The notes: generated by a model from the sequence alone, not told the origin. DNA of 64,000 nucleotides from Acetobacteraceae bacterium (GCA_024280945.1 JAMXLO010000058.1:1-64000); one strand, 5' to 3'. Shown: positions 39,207 to 49,107, counted from the first letter of the stretch. Made by a program: numbers and translations.

Positions 39207-40256
39207 CTATGCCGGCATCTGATTGCCTGGCGTGGTCTTGGAGATGCCGACCTCCTCCTCGGTCATGTCGGCCGGGATGTCGGCGAACAGCGGGGTGCTG
39301 AGGTAGCGTTCGCCGGTGTCCGGCAGCATCGCCAGAATGTTGGCGCCCTTCGGCGCCTCGGCGCAGATCTGCAATGCGCCAGCCAAGGTCGCACCCGCAG
39401 TGATGCCGACGAAGATGCCCTCCTTCTGCGCCAGCTCGCGCGAGCAGCGCAGCGCGTCCGGGCCCTTGATGCGAAGGATCTTGTGCAGCCCGCCCGCCTC
39501 GACCGCATCGCCAAGAAGCTTCGGGATGAAGTCCGGCGCCCAGCCCTGCATCGGGTGCGGCTTGAACACCGGGTGCGGAGCGGCCGGCGAGCCGTCCGGA
39601 TTGCGCTTCTGGCCTTCTCCGCTGCTCACCATCGCCGCATCGTCGGGTTCGCAGACGACGATCTTGGTGTTCGGCAGTTCCTGTCGCAGCACGCGCGCGA
39701 CGCCCTTCAGTGTGCCGCCCGTGCCATAGCCGGTAACCCAGTAGTCGAGCTGCGTGTCCTTGAAGTCCTCGACGATCTCCCGCGCCGTGGTGCGCGAATG
39801 AAACTCGGCATTGGCCTCGTTTTCGAACTGACGGGTGAGAAACCAGCCGTGCTTTGCGGCGAGTTCGTTGGCCTTGTTGACCATGCCAAAGCCGCGCTCG
39901 CCGGCAGGGGTGATGATCACCTTGGCACCAAGGAAACGCATCAGCTTGCGACGCTCGACGCTGAATGACTCGGCCATGGTGACGACGAGCGGGTAGCCCT
40001 TGGCAGCACAGACCATCGCGAGGCCGATCCCGGTGTTGCCGCTGGTGGCCTCGATCACCGTCTGGCCTGGCTTCAGCTGTCCGCGGCGTTCGGCGTCCTC
40101 GATTACGCCGAGTGCCAGGCGGTCCTTGACCGATCCGAGCGGATTGAATGCCTCGATCTTGACGAAGAGGTTCACGCCTTCAGGCGCCAGCTTATTGATG
40201 CGCACCGCCGGCGTGTTGCCGACAGTTTCCAGGATATTGGCGTATCTGCGTCCCAT
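39207..40256 (-). CDS. cysK: Cysteine synthase A (O-acetylserine sulfhydrylase)
   Basis: A 349-residue PLP enzyme that makes cysteine from O-acetylserine and sulfide. The PLP lysine is K44 in GSVKDRLAL; TSGNTGIGLAMVCA, the phosphate loop GYGTGGTLKGV and the GITAGATLAG serine-binding region follow. The ATG at 40256 follows GGGGAG with 4-base spacing; the longer open frame upstream is unlikely. It is divergent from the cyclase pseudogene. Confidence 0.95.
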   Translation of the reverse strand: MGRRYANILETVGNTPAVRINKLAPEGVNLFVKIEAFNPLGSVKDRLALGVIEDAERRGQLKPGQTVIEATSGNTGIGLAMVCAAKGYPLVVTMAESFSVERRKLMRFLGAKVIITPAGERGFGMVNKANELAAKHGWFLTRQFENEANAEFHSRTTAREIVEDFKDTQLDYWVTGYGTGGTLKGVARVLRQELPNTKIVVCEPDDAAMVSSGEGQKRNPDGSPAAPHPVFKPHPMQGWAPDFIPKLLGDAVEAGGLHKILRIKGPDALRCSRELAQKEGIFVGITAGATLAGALQICAEAPKGANILAMLPDTGERYLSTPLFADIPADMTEEEVGISKTTPGNQMPA

Positions 40257-40400
40257 AGTTCTCCCCATTCGATTGCCCGACAGTGAGGCACTTGGCGGTA
40301 TATAGGCATCACCGGGTAGTAACGGCCAGTCCAAGCTTTGGCGACAGCATGTTGGCCGGTGACATCGGCCGACCGCTTGCCATAGGATAAATTCTCAAAT

Positions 40401-42191
40401 GTGGACGCCCAAATGCAAGCTGCGTCAGGCGGGCTACCGGTGGTCAGTGGTGTCGAACCGCGAAGACTGGCGGCCTTCGCGCACGCTGACATGGTGGGCT
40501 ACAGCCGTCTGATCGGAGAGGATAGCGCGGGCACCTCCGCTCGGCTCGCACGGTTGCGCCGGGCACTGATCGATCCGGCGCTTGGGCGATATGGTGGCAG
40601 GCTCCGCAATACGGCTGGCGACTCACTGATGATGGAGTTCTCCAGCGTGTTATCGGCCGTGCGCTTTGCGGTGGAGATACAGACCCGTATACCGGAGTTC
40701 GATAATGGAGAGCCGCCGGAACGCCGCATTCGCTTCCGGATGGGCATCGATATCGGCGATGCGATACCCGACGGACAGAACATTCACGGCGATGCGGTCA
40801 ATGTCGCGGTGAGGCTGCAGTCAATCTGTCCACCTGGTGGCGTGTGCGTCGCCGCTGTCGTTCGCCACCACGCCCAAGGCCTGGATCTACGATTCGAGCC
40901 GCTTGGGAGCATCGAACTGAAGAATATAGCACGACCGGTCGAGGCCTTTGTCGTGCACCTCGATCGCCCGGCTGTGCGACTGACGGGCCGACGAGTCCTG
41001 TCGCGCTGGATTGCGGGCGGCTATTTCGAACAGGCACTGCGGAAGGATCCGCATTCGGTCGAAGCGATGGCCGGTGCCGCGACGATCCTGATTGAAGCAA
41101 ATCGCTATCTGAACCGAGCGAGTACATTGATAGCCAGGGCAGCCTTGGTGGCTCCGAATTCTCCCGACGTGCTGGCAGCCAAATTTCGTCTGTTGATGCG
41201 ACAGCAGCACGATGAACAGGCAGTCGGGACGTTCAGACAATTGCTCGACGTCGACTCGAGTGCGGCGGGTGTTGCCGCCGATTTCATCGAATGCACGTAC
41301 TGCTACCGTCGCTGGGGCCGACCCGAGGACGCTGTCCCCGCTGCTGGAACGTGCAGTCCGTCTCAATCCGCTCGCACCGAGCCGACAGGCAATCTATCTC
41401 GCACTTGGCCGTATGCTGATCATGCTCGGGCGCGATAACGAGGCAATCGATTGGCTGGAAGAGGGGATACGTGCCTACAAAGGTCTCACTCCCACGCAAA
41501 TTGCGGAGCGAGAAACATGGGACACCGTTATAGAGGATACCAAGGCAACGCTGGCCGCCGCGTACGCATTGGCTGGCCGTCTCGATGACGCGCATATGAT
41601 GCTGGCATCGGCGATGTCGTCCGATCGCATGATGGACTTCACCGTCAGGGTCTTTCTGAACAGCATCCCAGTGTATTTCGACGAACATCGCCATCAACAG
41701 GAAAAGCGCATTGCCGAGGGCCTGCGGCGTGCTGGCCTACGCGATCACCTGGATGAGCGGGCCGATTTCCACGCTGCTTCGGCTGGATACCTGCGCGACG
41801 CGGTAAACACGCCGACACCGACCGCACCACCATCGATACCGAGCAACTGGTGGAGTTGCTTCCGAGCAAACCACTGATACTCACCACCACCGCAGAGAAC
41901 CCGACGATACCAGGAGCAATTCTGGTGAACCTGCCGAACAGCGGCAGCCTGACCGACGAATGGCAGGAGGCTTTGGGAAAGCTGGTCGGGATCGCCACAG
42001 ATGGCGACAAGCAACGACCGATCGTGACATTCGCCTGGTGCATCAATCGGTGGCACAGCCGCAATCTGGCGCTGCGGCTGATCGCCCTCGGCTACACCAA
42101 TGTCCACTGGTACCGCGGCGGCTGGGAGGCTTGGGACGCGCACGATCTGCCGAAGGCGCCGCTGGTAGTCCAATTCCAGCCGCCGCGTTGA
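40401..42191 (+). pseudogene. Adenylate/guanylate cyclase-TPR-rhodanese protein broken by two frameshifts
   Basis: Three open segments in frames A-B-A form one protein. 40401 to about 41336 encodes a class III cyclase domain with both metal aspartates (D30 in HADMVGYSRL, D74 in TAGDSLMMEF) and the transition-state pair N134/R138 (DAVNVAVRL), then TPR-like helices. The C run at 41336-41339 has one extra base (AVP then LLERAVRL continues in the next frame). The second segment carries TPR repeats to about 41801, where one G is missing, returning to the first frame for DTEQLVELL and a rhodanese-like end (CINRWHSRNLALRL, WYRGGWEAWD). Because both shifts are single-base and in short homopolymers, sequencing error is possible. 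GTG start; ATG at 40413 is an alternative. Confidence 0.8.
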
Positions 42192-42193
42192 CG

Positions 42194-42574
42194 TCAGACC
42201 TTTTCGACGGCTCCCCCGCCGGCGACCCAGTCCTTGAAGCCGCCGAGATTGCGAACATCGGAGTAACCCATCTCGCGCAAGGTCTTGCCGGCCAGTGCGG
42301 CGCGTCCACCGCCCGCACAATAGAGGATCACTGGGCGATCCTTGCGCAGTGCCGGATTGTGGTTCGGCGATTCCGGATCGGCGCGCGATTCCAGCGAGCC
42401 GCGCGGAATGGCGAGTGCGCCCTTGGCCTTGCCGCTCGCCTGCAGTTCGGTGCCGTCGCGGACATCGACCAGCACGGCACCGCCGGTATCCACCAGTTTC
42501 GCGGCATCAGTGGCGCTGATTGCTGGTACCACGGCGTTGGCGGCGGCAACCATGTCCTTGTAGGTGATGGCCAT
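42194..42574 (-). CDS. Single-domain rhodanese-like protein
   Basis: A 126-residue sulfurtransferase-type domain with the DVRDGTE segment and the active-site cysteine loop YCAGGGRAALAGKTL, then LREMGYSDVRNLGGFKDWV. It may carry persulfide sulfur; the acceptor is unknown. The ATG at 42574 (MAITYKDMV) is used; the longer frame upstream lies in the DUF445 gene. It ends only 2 bases from the cyclase-rhodanese gene on the other strand and starts 17 bases after DUF445. Confidence 0.9.
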   Translation of the reverse strand: MAITYKDMVAAANAVVPAISATDAAKLVDTGGAVLVDVRDGTELQASGKAKGALAIPRGSLESRADPESPNHNPALRKDRPVILYCAGGGRAALAGKTLREMGYSDVRNLGGFKDWVAGGGAVEKV

Positions 42575-42591
42575 TGGCGCTGTCTCTCCCG

Positions 42592-43908
42592 TCAGAAGCT
42601 TACGTGGCCAAACGTGGCGCGCAGCGCCCAATAGAGCAAGCCGCCGACGAGGAAGCCGACCAGCGTGCCGTTGACGCGCACGAATTGCAGGTCCTTGCCG
42701 ACGCGGAGCTCCAGGCGTTCCACGATGGTGGCTGTGTCCCAATTGGTGATCACCTGGGCGATGAAGTCGGATAGTTTGACCTGCGCCGCCGGCAACAGCC
42801 TTGCCACCATGCCCTCTACCGCGGCGTGCACCCGTTCGCGCGCCGCGGGATCCGACTCGAGCATGGCACCAAGATTGGCGAGTGCACCTTCGATATAGTC
42901 GACGGTGCGGCCGGACGGTTTTGCAGCATCTGCTTCCAATGCCAGCCGCAGCCGCGCCCAAACGTCCCACAGCCAGGCCTGTACCGTCTCATGCGCCGCG
43001 ACGCGACGGATGGCAGCGCCCAGCTCGGCAGCGCGTGCGGGGTCCTGCTCGAGCCGCGCGATCTCGGCGCGCACCCATTCGTCGAACGCGGCGCGCAACT
43101 CGGACCCGTCAGGGCTCATCTTGTCGAGTTCCGCGTTGATGGTCGTCAGCACGCGGCGGGCAATCGAGGCGCCCAGCGCCCAGCCGACCAGCCGGCCGCC
43201 TTGCTCGCGAACGCGTTCTTCGATCGCATTGCGGATGCTTTCTTCTTTGCTGGCGAGCAGCGTCCGAAGCTGGCCCAGGATGAAGCCGAACATCTCCTGA
43301 TGGCGGCGACCTTCGACCAGGCTGTGCAGCGCACGGGCGACAACCTGGCCTGTGCCGGGACCACCGAGGATCCGTGGCACGATGCGCGCGATCAGCCGGC
43401 GAGCGCGACCATCCTCCACGCTGGCGAGAATTCGCGGCAGCGTTCCTGCCAACGCGACCGCGGCGGGGCGCGCAGAGGCGGGATCAGCAAGGAAGCGATG
43501 CAGGATGCCCGGCAGATCCAGCCGTGCCAGCACCCCGGACACCTCCTCCGCCGTGAACACGTGAGTAGCGACAAAACGGCCGAGTGCGGCGCCCAGGCGT
43601 TCCTTCTGGTGAGGGATGATCGCGGTGTGCGGGATGGGAAGGCCGAGTGGGTGGCGAAACAGCGCCGTTACTGCGAACCAATCGGCGATGCCACCGACGA
43701 AGCCTGCCTTGGCGGCGGCCTGCAGCAGATCGGAAGCTTCGCTGGCAGGGAGTGCGTATGTGCCGAGGGTGAGTGCAGCCATAAGCACCAGCAGCCCGGT
43801 GGCGAAGGCGCGGTGACGGCGCAGCGTGCGGCGGGCATCGGCATCCGGATCTGCCGCCGGCTCGATCAGGCTATTCGTTTGGTCATGGTCTGGCCGCCTA
43901 ATCAGCAT
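42592..43908 (-). CDS. DUF445 family membrane protein
   Basis: A 438-residue protein of DUF445 (YjiN-like). An N-terminal membrane helix (FATGLLVLMAALTLGTYAL), the conserved AKAGFVGGIADWFAVTALFR and IIPHQKERLG segments, a long helical soluble domain, and a C-terminal helix (NGTLVGFLVGGLLYWAL) are all present. Function unknown; it is anchored in the inner membrane at both ends. It precedes the rhodanese gene by 17 bases. Confidence 0.9.
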   Translation of the reverse strand: MLIRRPDHDQTNSLIEPAADPDADARRTLRRHRAFATGLLVLMAALTLGTYALPASEASDLLQAAAKAGFVGGIADWFAVTALFRHPLGLPIPHTAIIPHQKERLGAALGRFVATHVFTAEEVSGVLARLDLPGILHRFLADPASARPAAVALAGTLPRILASVEDGRARRLIARIVPRILGGPGTGQVVARALHSLVEGRRHQEMFGFILGQLRTLLASKEESIRNAIEERVREQGGRLVGWALGASIARRVLTTINAELDKMSPDGSELRAAFDEWVRAEIARLEQDPARAAELGAAIRRVAAHETVQAWLWDVWARLRLALEADAAKPSGRTVDYIEGALANLGAMLESDPAARERVHAAVEGMVARLLPAAQVKLSDFIAQVITNWDTATIVERLELRVGKDLQFVRVNGTLVGFLVGGLLYWALRATFGHVSF

Positions 43909-44428
43909 CTGTCCTCAGTGCAGTGTTGGGTCGATCCCCAGCTACGCAGGTATCACCGGTGCGACCCCCGCTACCCCCGGTCCAGCACCAGGAGTTGCCG
44001 AGATTAGCCGGATCGCTGTCTGGCTCTATCTGCTCTGGTTGTCGGGGTTTCCAATCTCTCGTCCGGAGTATCCTGCCAATGGCGAGCAGAGCAGTAATGA
44101 CTTCCGCCGCAAGTCCCCGCCGGGTGCCGCCCAAGAGACACAACAATGCCTGGCATCGCGCCAACGAGTGAGACCCTGGAAGCCTGCCTGGTGATCACTG
44201 CGTATCGGTTCGTCATCGCGAAGACCCGGTTCTCAACACGGGTAACGCGCGCACGTGAGCAGATTTCACGAGATTGCTTGAGTTGCTTTGCTCGAAGCTG
44301 GTAGTCTGCCGGTATTGCGATGTTGCGCGCTAGGTTCGCGTAATCGGACCGACAATCGCAATCCCGCGCATAAGCCGATGTCGTTCCGATTGCACGCCTT
44401 AACGGGGGAAACACAAGGAGCCAACGCG
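43909..44428. other. Gene-poor gap of about 520 bases
   Basis: Between the divergent DUF445 and FAD-oxidoreductase genes. Minus- and plus-strand frames exist but none shows a family resemblance or good ribosome binding site. The last 30 bases carry AAGGAG (44415-44420), the ribosome binding site of the oxidoreductase. A promoter for each flanking gene is presumably here, but I could not mark one with confidence. Confidence 0.5.
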
Positions 44429-45784
44429 ATGCTTTCCGAAGCTGCGACAAACACATTTAGGACCTCATTGCGCGGAGCGTCATTCGTGCCGGGTGAGCCG
44501 GGCTACGATGCGGCGCGCATCGTCTTCAACCGCAGCATCGATCGCCGTCCCGCGCTCATCGCAAGGTGCGCGGGCGCGGCCGATGTCATCGCCTGCGTTG
44601 GCTTCGCGCGTGAGCACAATCTTCCGATCGCGGTGCGCGGCGGCGGGCACAGCATCGCTGGCAAGGCGATCTGCGAGGACGGGCTGGTGATAGATCTGTC
44701 AGCCATGAAGGGCATTCGCGTTGATCCTGCCACGCGCACGGTGCGTGCCGAACCTGGCCTCACCCTCGGCGAGTTTGATCGGGAGACGCAGGCGTTCGGG
44801 CTGGCGACCACCATGGGTGTGATCTCGACCACCGGTATTGCCGGATTGACGCTGGGTGGCGGCATGGGCTGGCTGATCGGCAAGTACGGCCTGGCCTGCG
44901 ACAACGTCATCGCAATGGATGTTGTCACCGCAGACGGGCGTCTGCTTAAGGCAAGCGAGCAGGATAACGCTGATCTGTTCTGGGGAATGCGTGGCGGCAA
45001 CGGCAATTTCGGTATCGTCACCTCATTTGAATACCGGCTGTATGAACTCGGTCCGGTGTTCGGCGGTGGCGTGCTGTATCCGGTCGAACAGACACGTGAC
45101 GTGCTGCGATTCTATCGCGACTTCGCATTATCCGGACCGGACGAGCTGAGCACACAGATGGGACGGATCTGCACGCTTGACGGCGCCCCGGTCGTTGCAG
45201 TCGCCGCATGCTACAGTGGCTCCATCGAAGAGGGCGAGAAAGTGCTCGCTCCGCTTCGGCAGTTTGGCGCGCCGATCGCCGACCTGTTTGGGGCGATGAG
45301 CTACCTGCAGATGCAGAGTATGTTCGACCCGTGGTTTCCGCCCGGACGCGAGGCGTATTGGAAGGCCAACTTCCTGAATGGCCTGCCGGATGATGCTGTC
45401 GAGATCTTTCATCGTTTTGCGCAGACGGCACCGTCGTCCTATACCACCGGACCATGGCTCGAGACCGTGCATGGTGCGGTTTCACGTATCGACCCCGCCC
45501 ACACGGCATTTGCGCACCGCCGGCACCCATTCAATTTCCTGGTGCTGTCAAGCTGGTCAGAGCCGTCAGAGGCGGAACGCAATATCGCATGGACGCGCGA
45601 GTGCTGGGACGCCATGCGCCCATTCATGGCCACAGGGGCCTATGTCAACTACCTGGAGGATGAAGCCGACCCGCACGCCCGCGATGCCTATGGTGCCAAC
45701 TACGACCGGCTCCTGAAGCTGAAGAACAAGTACGATCCGGACAATCTGTTCCGAATCAATCACAACATCCGGCCCAGCGCTTAA
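44429..45784 (+). CDS. FAD-linked oxidoreductase, berberine-bridge-enzyme-like
   Basis: A 451-residue flavoprotein of the PCMH/BBE family. The FAD-binding segment AVRGGGHSIAGKAI has H74, the residue that forms an 8-alpha linkage in the family; GGGMGWLIGKYGLACDN and GMRGGNGNFGIVTSFEY follow, and the C-terminal BBE motif is NYDRLLKLKNKYDPDNLFR. The second covalent cysteine of bicovalent members appears to be absent (GVISTTG at that place). Substrates are often oligosaccharides or alcohols. The start has AAGGAG 8 bases upstream. The exported SnoaL-like gene follows by 20 bases. Confidence 0.92.
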   Translation: MLSEAATNTFRTSLRGASFVPGEPGYDAARIVFNRSIDRRPALIARCAGAADVIACVGFAREHNLPIAVRGGGHSIAGKAICEDGLVIDLSAMKGIRVDPATRTVRAEPGLTLGEFDRETQAFGLATTMGVISTTGIAGLTLGGGMGWLIGKYGLACDNVIAMDVVTADGRLLKASEQDNADLFWGMRGGNGNFGIVTSFEYRLYELGPVFGGGVLYPVEQTRDVLRFYRDFALSGPDELSTQMGRICTLDGAPVVAVAACYSGSIEEGEKVLAPLRQFGAPIADLFGAMSYLQMQSMFDPWFPPGREAYWKANFLNGLPDDAVEIFHRFAQTAPSSYTTGPWLETVHGAVSRIDPAHTAFAHRRHPFNFLVLSSWSEPSEAERNIAWTRECWDAMRPFMATGAYVNYLEDEADPHARDAYGANYDRLLKLKNKYDPDNLFRINHNIRPSA

Positions 45785-45804
45785 ACGCCGAGGGGAGAGG
45801 CACG

Positions 45805-46308
45805 ATGCGCGCCTGTTTCAGCTTGCTCGCGACATTGGTCGCTGCCGTCAGCTTCACATCGTCATCACCGGCAGCCCCGAGCGACACCGCTCAGCTGCAG
45901 GCGTTGGAGCAGAAATTGTCGGCGGCCGTCGAGGCAAGAAACGTCGACGCGATCATGCAGGCGTATATTCCGGACGAAAGCCTGTTCGTGTTCGACGTCA
46001 TTCCACCTCGTCAGTTTGTTGGCGCCAAAGCCTTTCGCAAGGACTGGGAGGACTTCCTCGGCAGCACCAAGGGGCCGCTGAAGTATCAGATCACGGATCT
46101 ATCCGTCGTGCCGGTGGGAAACCTTGCCTACGGCCATTCGATCCAGCGGATCGTGGCGACCGGGACCAAGGGGGACCCGGTCGATCTCACCACGCGCGTA
46201 ACCGATGTCTATCGCAAAGTCGGAGGCCACTGGGTGATCGTGCAGGAGCATATTTCGATCCCGGTTGATCTCGACACCGGCAAACCGGACTTTGCCTCCA
46301 GGCCATAG
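45805..46308 (+). CDS. Exported SnoaL/NTF2-like protein
   Basis: A 167-residue protein with a signal peptide (CFSLLATLVAAVSFTSSSPAA) and a SnoaL-like cone fold: LQALEQKLSAAVEARNVDAI, IPDESLFVFDV, KAFRKDWEDFLG and RVTDVYRKVGGHWVIVQEH. Such domains are small-molecule binding or isomerase-like; no catalytic residues can be assigned. Cotranscription with the upstream FAD oxidoreductase is likely. Confidence 0.85.
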   Translation: MRACFSLLATLVAAVSFTSSSPAAPSDTAQLQALEQKLSAAVEARNVDAIMQAYIPDESLFVFDVIPPRQFVGAKAFRKDWEDFLGSTKGPLKYQITDLSVVPVGNLAYGHSIQRIVATGTKGDPVDLTTRVTDVYRKVGGHWVIVQEHISIPVDLDTGKPDFASRP

Positions 46309-46319
46309 GTGGGGTGAGC

Positions 46320-46348
46320 GGGCAAGGCACCAACCAAGAGCCTTGCCC
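46320..46348 (+). terminator. Hairpin terminator after the oxidoreductase-SnoaL pair
   Basis: Perfect 9-base stem GGGCAAGGC (46320-46328) and GCCTTGCCC (46340-46348) with an 11-base loop, 12 bases after the SnoaL stop. There is no T tract, so termination strength is uncertain. Confidence 0.5.
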
Positions 46349-46377
46349 CGCCTTCGGGTGGCAGGTTAGCAAGCCGC

Positions 46378-47094
46378 ATGCGCAACCTCCCCGTCATCGG
46401 CATCACGCTCGATTCGGAGCAGCCCGGCGGCTACTCCAAGTATCCCTGGTATGCGATCCGGCAGAACTATGCCGACGCGATCGTGGCTGCTGGCGGCCTA
46501 CCCGTCGCACTGCCGCACCACGCGTCGCTTGCCACCGAATATCTTGATCGCATCGACGCCTTGGTGGTCACCGGCGGCGCCTTCGACGTCGATCCCGGGC
46601 TGTACGGCGACGCCGATCGGCACGCGACCGTGACGCTGAAGGAAGGCCGCACGGCCGCAGAACTTGCGCTTACCAAGGACGCGTTGGCGCGCCACATGCC
46701 GGTCCTCGGCATCTGTGGCGGACAGCAACTGCTTGCTGTCGCGCTGGGCGGTACGCTCATCCAGCATATACCCGATGCGATCGATGCTTCCCTGGAGCAC
46801 GAACAGCCCAACCCGCGTCACGAGCCCGGACATCCCGTCTCGGTGCGCAGCGGCACGCTGCTGCATCGCATCGTGGGCACATCGGAGATGCAGGTGAACT
46901 CGTCGCACCACCAGGCGGTGCGCGAACCTGGCCCTTACGCGGTGGTGAACGCGGTGGCACCGGATCAGGTGATCGAAGGCGTGGAGGATCCGCGCCATCG
47001 CTTCTGTCTCGGCGTGCAGTGGCATCCGGAATTCTTCATCGATCCTGGTGACCGTCGTATCTTCGATGCACTGATCGCTGCCTGCCGCGCTTGA
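46378..47094 (+). CDS. Gamma-glutamyl-gamma-aminobutyrate hydrolase-type peptidase C26
   Basis: A 238-residue class I glutamine amidotransferase-like hydrolase (PuuD type). The nucleophile is C113 in LGICGGQQLLA; the oxyanion segment is VVTGGAFDVDPGLYG and the catalytic His-Glu are in GVQWHPEFF. PuuD relatives cleave gamma-glutamyl-GABA in putrescine breakdown. No other polyamine genes are adjacent, so the substrate is inferred from family only. Confidence 0.9.
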   Translation: MRNLPVIGITLDSEQPGGYSKYPWYAIRQNYADAIVAAGGLPVALPHHASLATEYLDRIDALVVTGGAFDVDPGLYGDADRHATVTLKEGRTAAELALTKDALARHMPVLGICGGQQLLAVALGGTLIQHIPDAIDASLEHEQPNPRHEPGHPVSVRSGTLLHRIVGTSEMQVNSSHHQAVREPGPYAVVNAVAPDQVIEGVEDPRHRFCLGVQWHPEFFIDPGDRRIFDALIAACRA

Positions 47095-47148
47095 GTTGAC
47101 GCGTCAGCACCACCCTCCGACACTCACCGCAATAACAAGGGGACGTGC

Positions 47149-48372
47149 ATGACGCTCACTCGACGCGCCGCGATCGGGACAGGTGCGGCGGCGCTAGCGA
47201 TCGGTCGTGGCCGCGCGCAGCCCGCACCCATTCGCATCGGCCTGCTCAGCGACTTCTCCGGCCCGTTCCGCGATATCAATGGCCCCACCAGCGTCGCCTG
47301 TCTCGCACAGGCCGTCGCTGAATTCACCGCGGCCAATCCGGACGTCAAGGTGGAGACGATCAGTGCCGACCATCAGAACAAGCCGGATGTGGCGGTGTCC
47401 GTCCTACGGTCGTGGTTCGACCAGAAGGGCGTCGACATGGTGCTGAATGTTACCAACTCCGCGGTTGCGCTCGCTGCCACCACGATCATCACCGAGAAGG
47501 ACAAGGTCTGCATCAACACTTCGGCTGGCAGTTCAGTGCTGACCGGGCCGTCGTGTTCACGCAACCTGGTGCACTGGACCTACGACACCTGGAACCTGTC
47601 GCACTCGTCAACGACGCAGGTGATCGAGCTTGGAGGCAAGACGTGGTTCTTCGTCACGCCGAACTATGCGTATGGCAAGGCGCTGCAGGCCGATGCGACC
47701 AAGTTCATCGAAGCCGCGGGGGGCAAGGTGCTGGGCGCCGCAATTTTCCCGTTCCCGGAGACCACCGATTTTTCTTCGTTCATTGTGCAGGCGGCCGGCA
47801 GCAATGCTGATGTGGTGGTGTTCGCCATCGGTGGTACGGATGAAGTGAACTTCATCAAACAGGCACAGGAGTTCGGCCTGACCAAGAAGGCGCGCGTTGT
47901 CGGCATGACCGGCTTCATCACCGACGTGATCAGCATGGGCCTGCCAGTCGCGCAGGGTCTGCTGATCACCGAAAACTTCTACTGGGATTTCAACGACCGA
48001 ACGCGTGCGTTTTACAACCGGGTGAAGCCACGCTTGGCAGCGGGTGTCTACCCGAACATGCTGCAGGCCGGGGATTACGCCGGCACGTTGCACTACCTGA
48101 AGACGGTGAAGGCCATCGGTCCTGCGCGCGCCAAAGGATCGGGCCGCGAGGTTGTCGAGGCGATGAAGCGCATCCCAACCGACGATGACTGCTTTGGTCC
48201 CGGAGCGATCCGCGAAGACGGGCGCAAGTTGCATCCGGCATATCTCTGGCAGGTGAAGAGCCCTGCCGAATCGCAAGGCCCTGGTGATGTGTACAAGTTG
48301 CTAGGCACCATTCCGAGCGATCAGGCGTTCCGTCCTCTCAACGAGGGAGGTTGCCCGTTCGTTCGTGCATGA
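47149..48372 (+). CDS. Periplasmic ABC transporter substrate-binding protein (branched-chain amino acid type)
   Basis: A 407-residue type I periplasmic binding protein with a Tat-like signal (LTRRAAIGTGAAALAIG, cut before QPAP). The mature protein begins IRIGLLSDFSGPFRDINGP and shows the bilobal LivJ-like pattern (VNVTNSAVALAATTI, FVTPNYAYGKALQ). The ligand may be an amino acid, amide or aromatic acid. No permease or ATPase gene is nearby, so it is an orphan or works with a remote transporter. It overlaps nothing; the pseudouridine synthase starts 3 bases after its stop. Confidence 0.9.
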   Translation: MTLTRRAAIGTGAAALAIGRGRAQPAPIRIGLLSDFSGPFRDINGPTSVACLAQAVAEFTAANPDVKVETISADHQNKPDVAVSVLRSWFDQKGVDMVLNVTNSAVALAATTIITEKDKVCINTSAGSSVLTGPSCSRNLVHWTYDTWNLSHSSTTQVIELGGKTWFFVTPNYAYGKALQADATKFIEAAGGKVLGAAIFPFPETTDFSSFIVQAAGSNADVVVFAIGGTDEVNFIKQAQEFGLTKKARVVGMTGFITDVISMGLPVAQGLLITENFYWDFNDRTRAFYNRVKPRLAAGVYPNMLQAGDYAGTLHYLKTVKAIGPARAKGSGREVVEAMKRIPTDDDCFGPGAIREDGRKLHPAYLWQVKSPAESQGPGDVYKLLGTIPSDQAFRPLNEGGCPFVRA

Positions 48373-48375
48373 GGC

Positions 48376-49107
48376 ATGGCTGAAGCGCCGCGCGGCGAAC
48401 GCATCGCCAAATGGCTGGCGCGGGCCGGCGTCGCCAGCCGACGTGATGCGGAAAAGCTGCTGGCAGAGGGCCGCATCAGACTGAACAACGCGCCGGTGGC
48501 GCATCCCGCGACGTTCGTTTCCGGCGGCGATCTGGTCATGGTCGACGGTAAGTTGGTGGACGCCCCGGACCGTACCCGGCTGTGGCGCTACCACAAGCCG
48601 GTCGGATTGGTCACCACGCATCGCGATCCGCAGGGCCGGCCAACTGTATTCGGGAAGCTGCCATCGGGCCTGCCGCGCGTGATCAGCATCGGTCGGCTTG
48701 ATCTCAACAGCGAGGGATTGCTGCTGCTGACCAACGATGGCGCGCTGGCGAGAAAGCTTGAGCTGCCAGTAACAGGCTGGATCCGCCGGTATCGGGCACG
48801 TGTGCATGGGCGCGTCGATGAGCGCAGGTTGGCGGCCCTGACACACGGCGTCACCATCGATGGCGTTGCCTATGGGACGATCGAAGCGGGCCTTGACTCC
48901 CTCAGGGGGGACAATGCGTGGCTCACGATCAGCCTGCGCGAGGGACACAATCGCGAGGTGCGGCGGGTTCTGGCGCACGTGGGGCTTGCGGTGACCCGGC
49001 TGATCCGTATCGCCTACGGCCCGTTCCAGCTCGGTACGCTGCCGCGCGGCGCGGTGGATGAGGTTCCCGCGCGCGTTCTGCGCGACCAGTTGCCGCGCAT
49101 TGAGTGA
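48376..49107 (+). CDS. Pseudouridine synthase, RsuA/RluB family
   Basis: A 243-residue RNA pseudouridine synthase. An N-terminal S4 domain (IAKWLARAGVASRRDAEKLL) is followed by the catalytic domain with Asp in ISIGRLDLNSEGLLLLTNDG and the C-terminal GHNREVRRVLAHVG. Alphaproteobacterial members modify 23S rRNA (RluB type); RsuA on 16S is the alternative. In relatives rsmD usually follows directly; here 1.1 kb intervenes. GGCATGG context: start 3 bases after the previous stop. Confidence 0.92.
   Translation: MAEAPRGERIAKWLARAGVASRRDAEKLLAEGRIRLNNAPVAHPATFVSGGDLVMVDGKLVDAPDRTRLWRYHKPVGLVTTHRDPQGRPTVFGKLPSGLPRVISIGRLDLNSEGLLLLTNDGALARKLELPVTGWIRRYRARVHGRVDERRLAALTHGVTIDGVAYGTIEAGLDSLRGDNAWLTISLREGHNREVRRVLAHVGLAVTRLIRIAYGPFQLGTLPRGAVDEVPARVLRDQLPRIE

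Noticed and set aside
40401-42191. Programmed ribosomal frameshifting in the cyclase gene
   Set aside because: Neither shift site has a slippery heptamer or a nearby stimulatory hairpin I can see; two opposite shifts 465 bases apart are better explained by mutation or sequencing error.
42194-42970. Longer 258-codon version of the rhodanese gene
   Set aside because: The first 132 codons run through the DUF445 gene in another frame and are Arg/Gly-rich; the conserved domain starts at the ATG at 42574.
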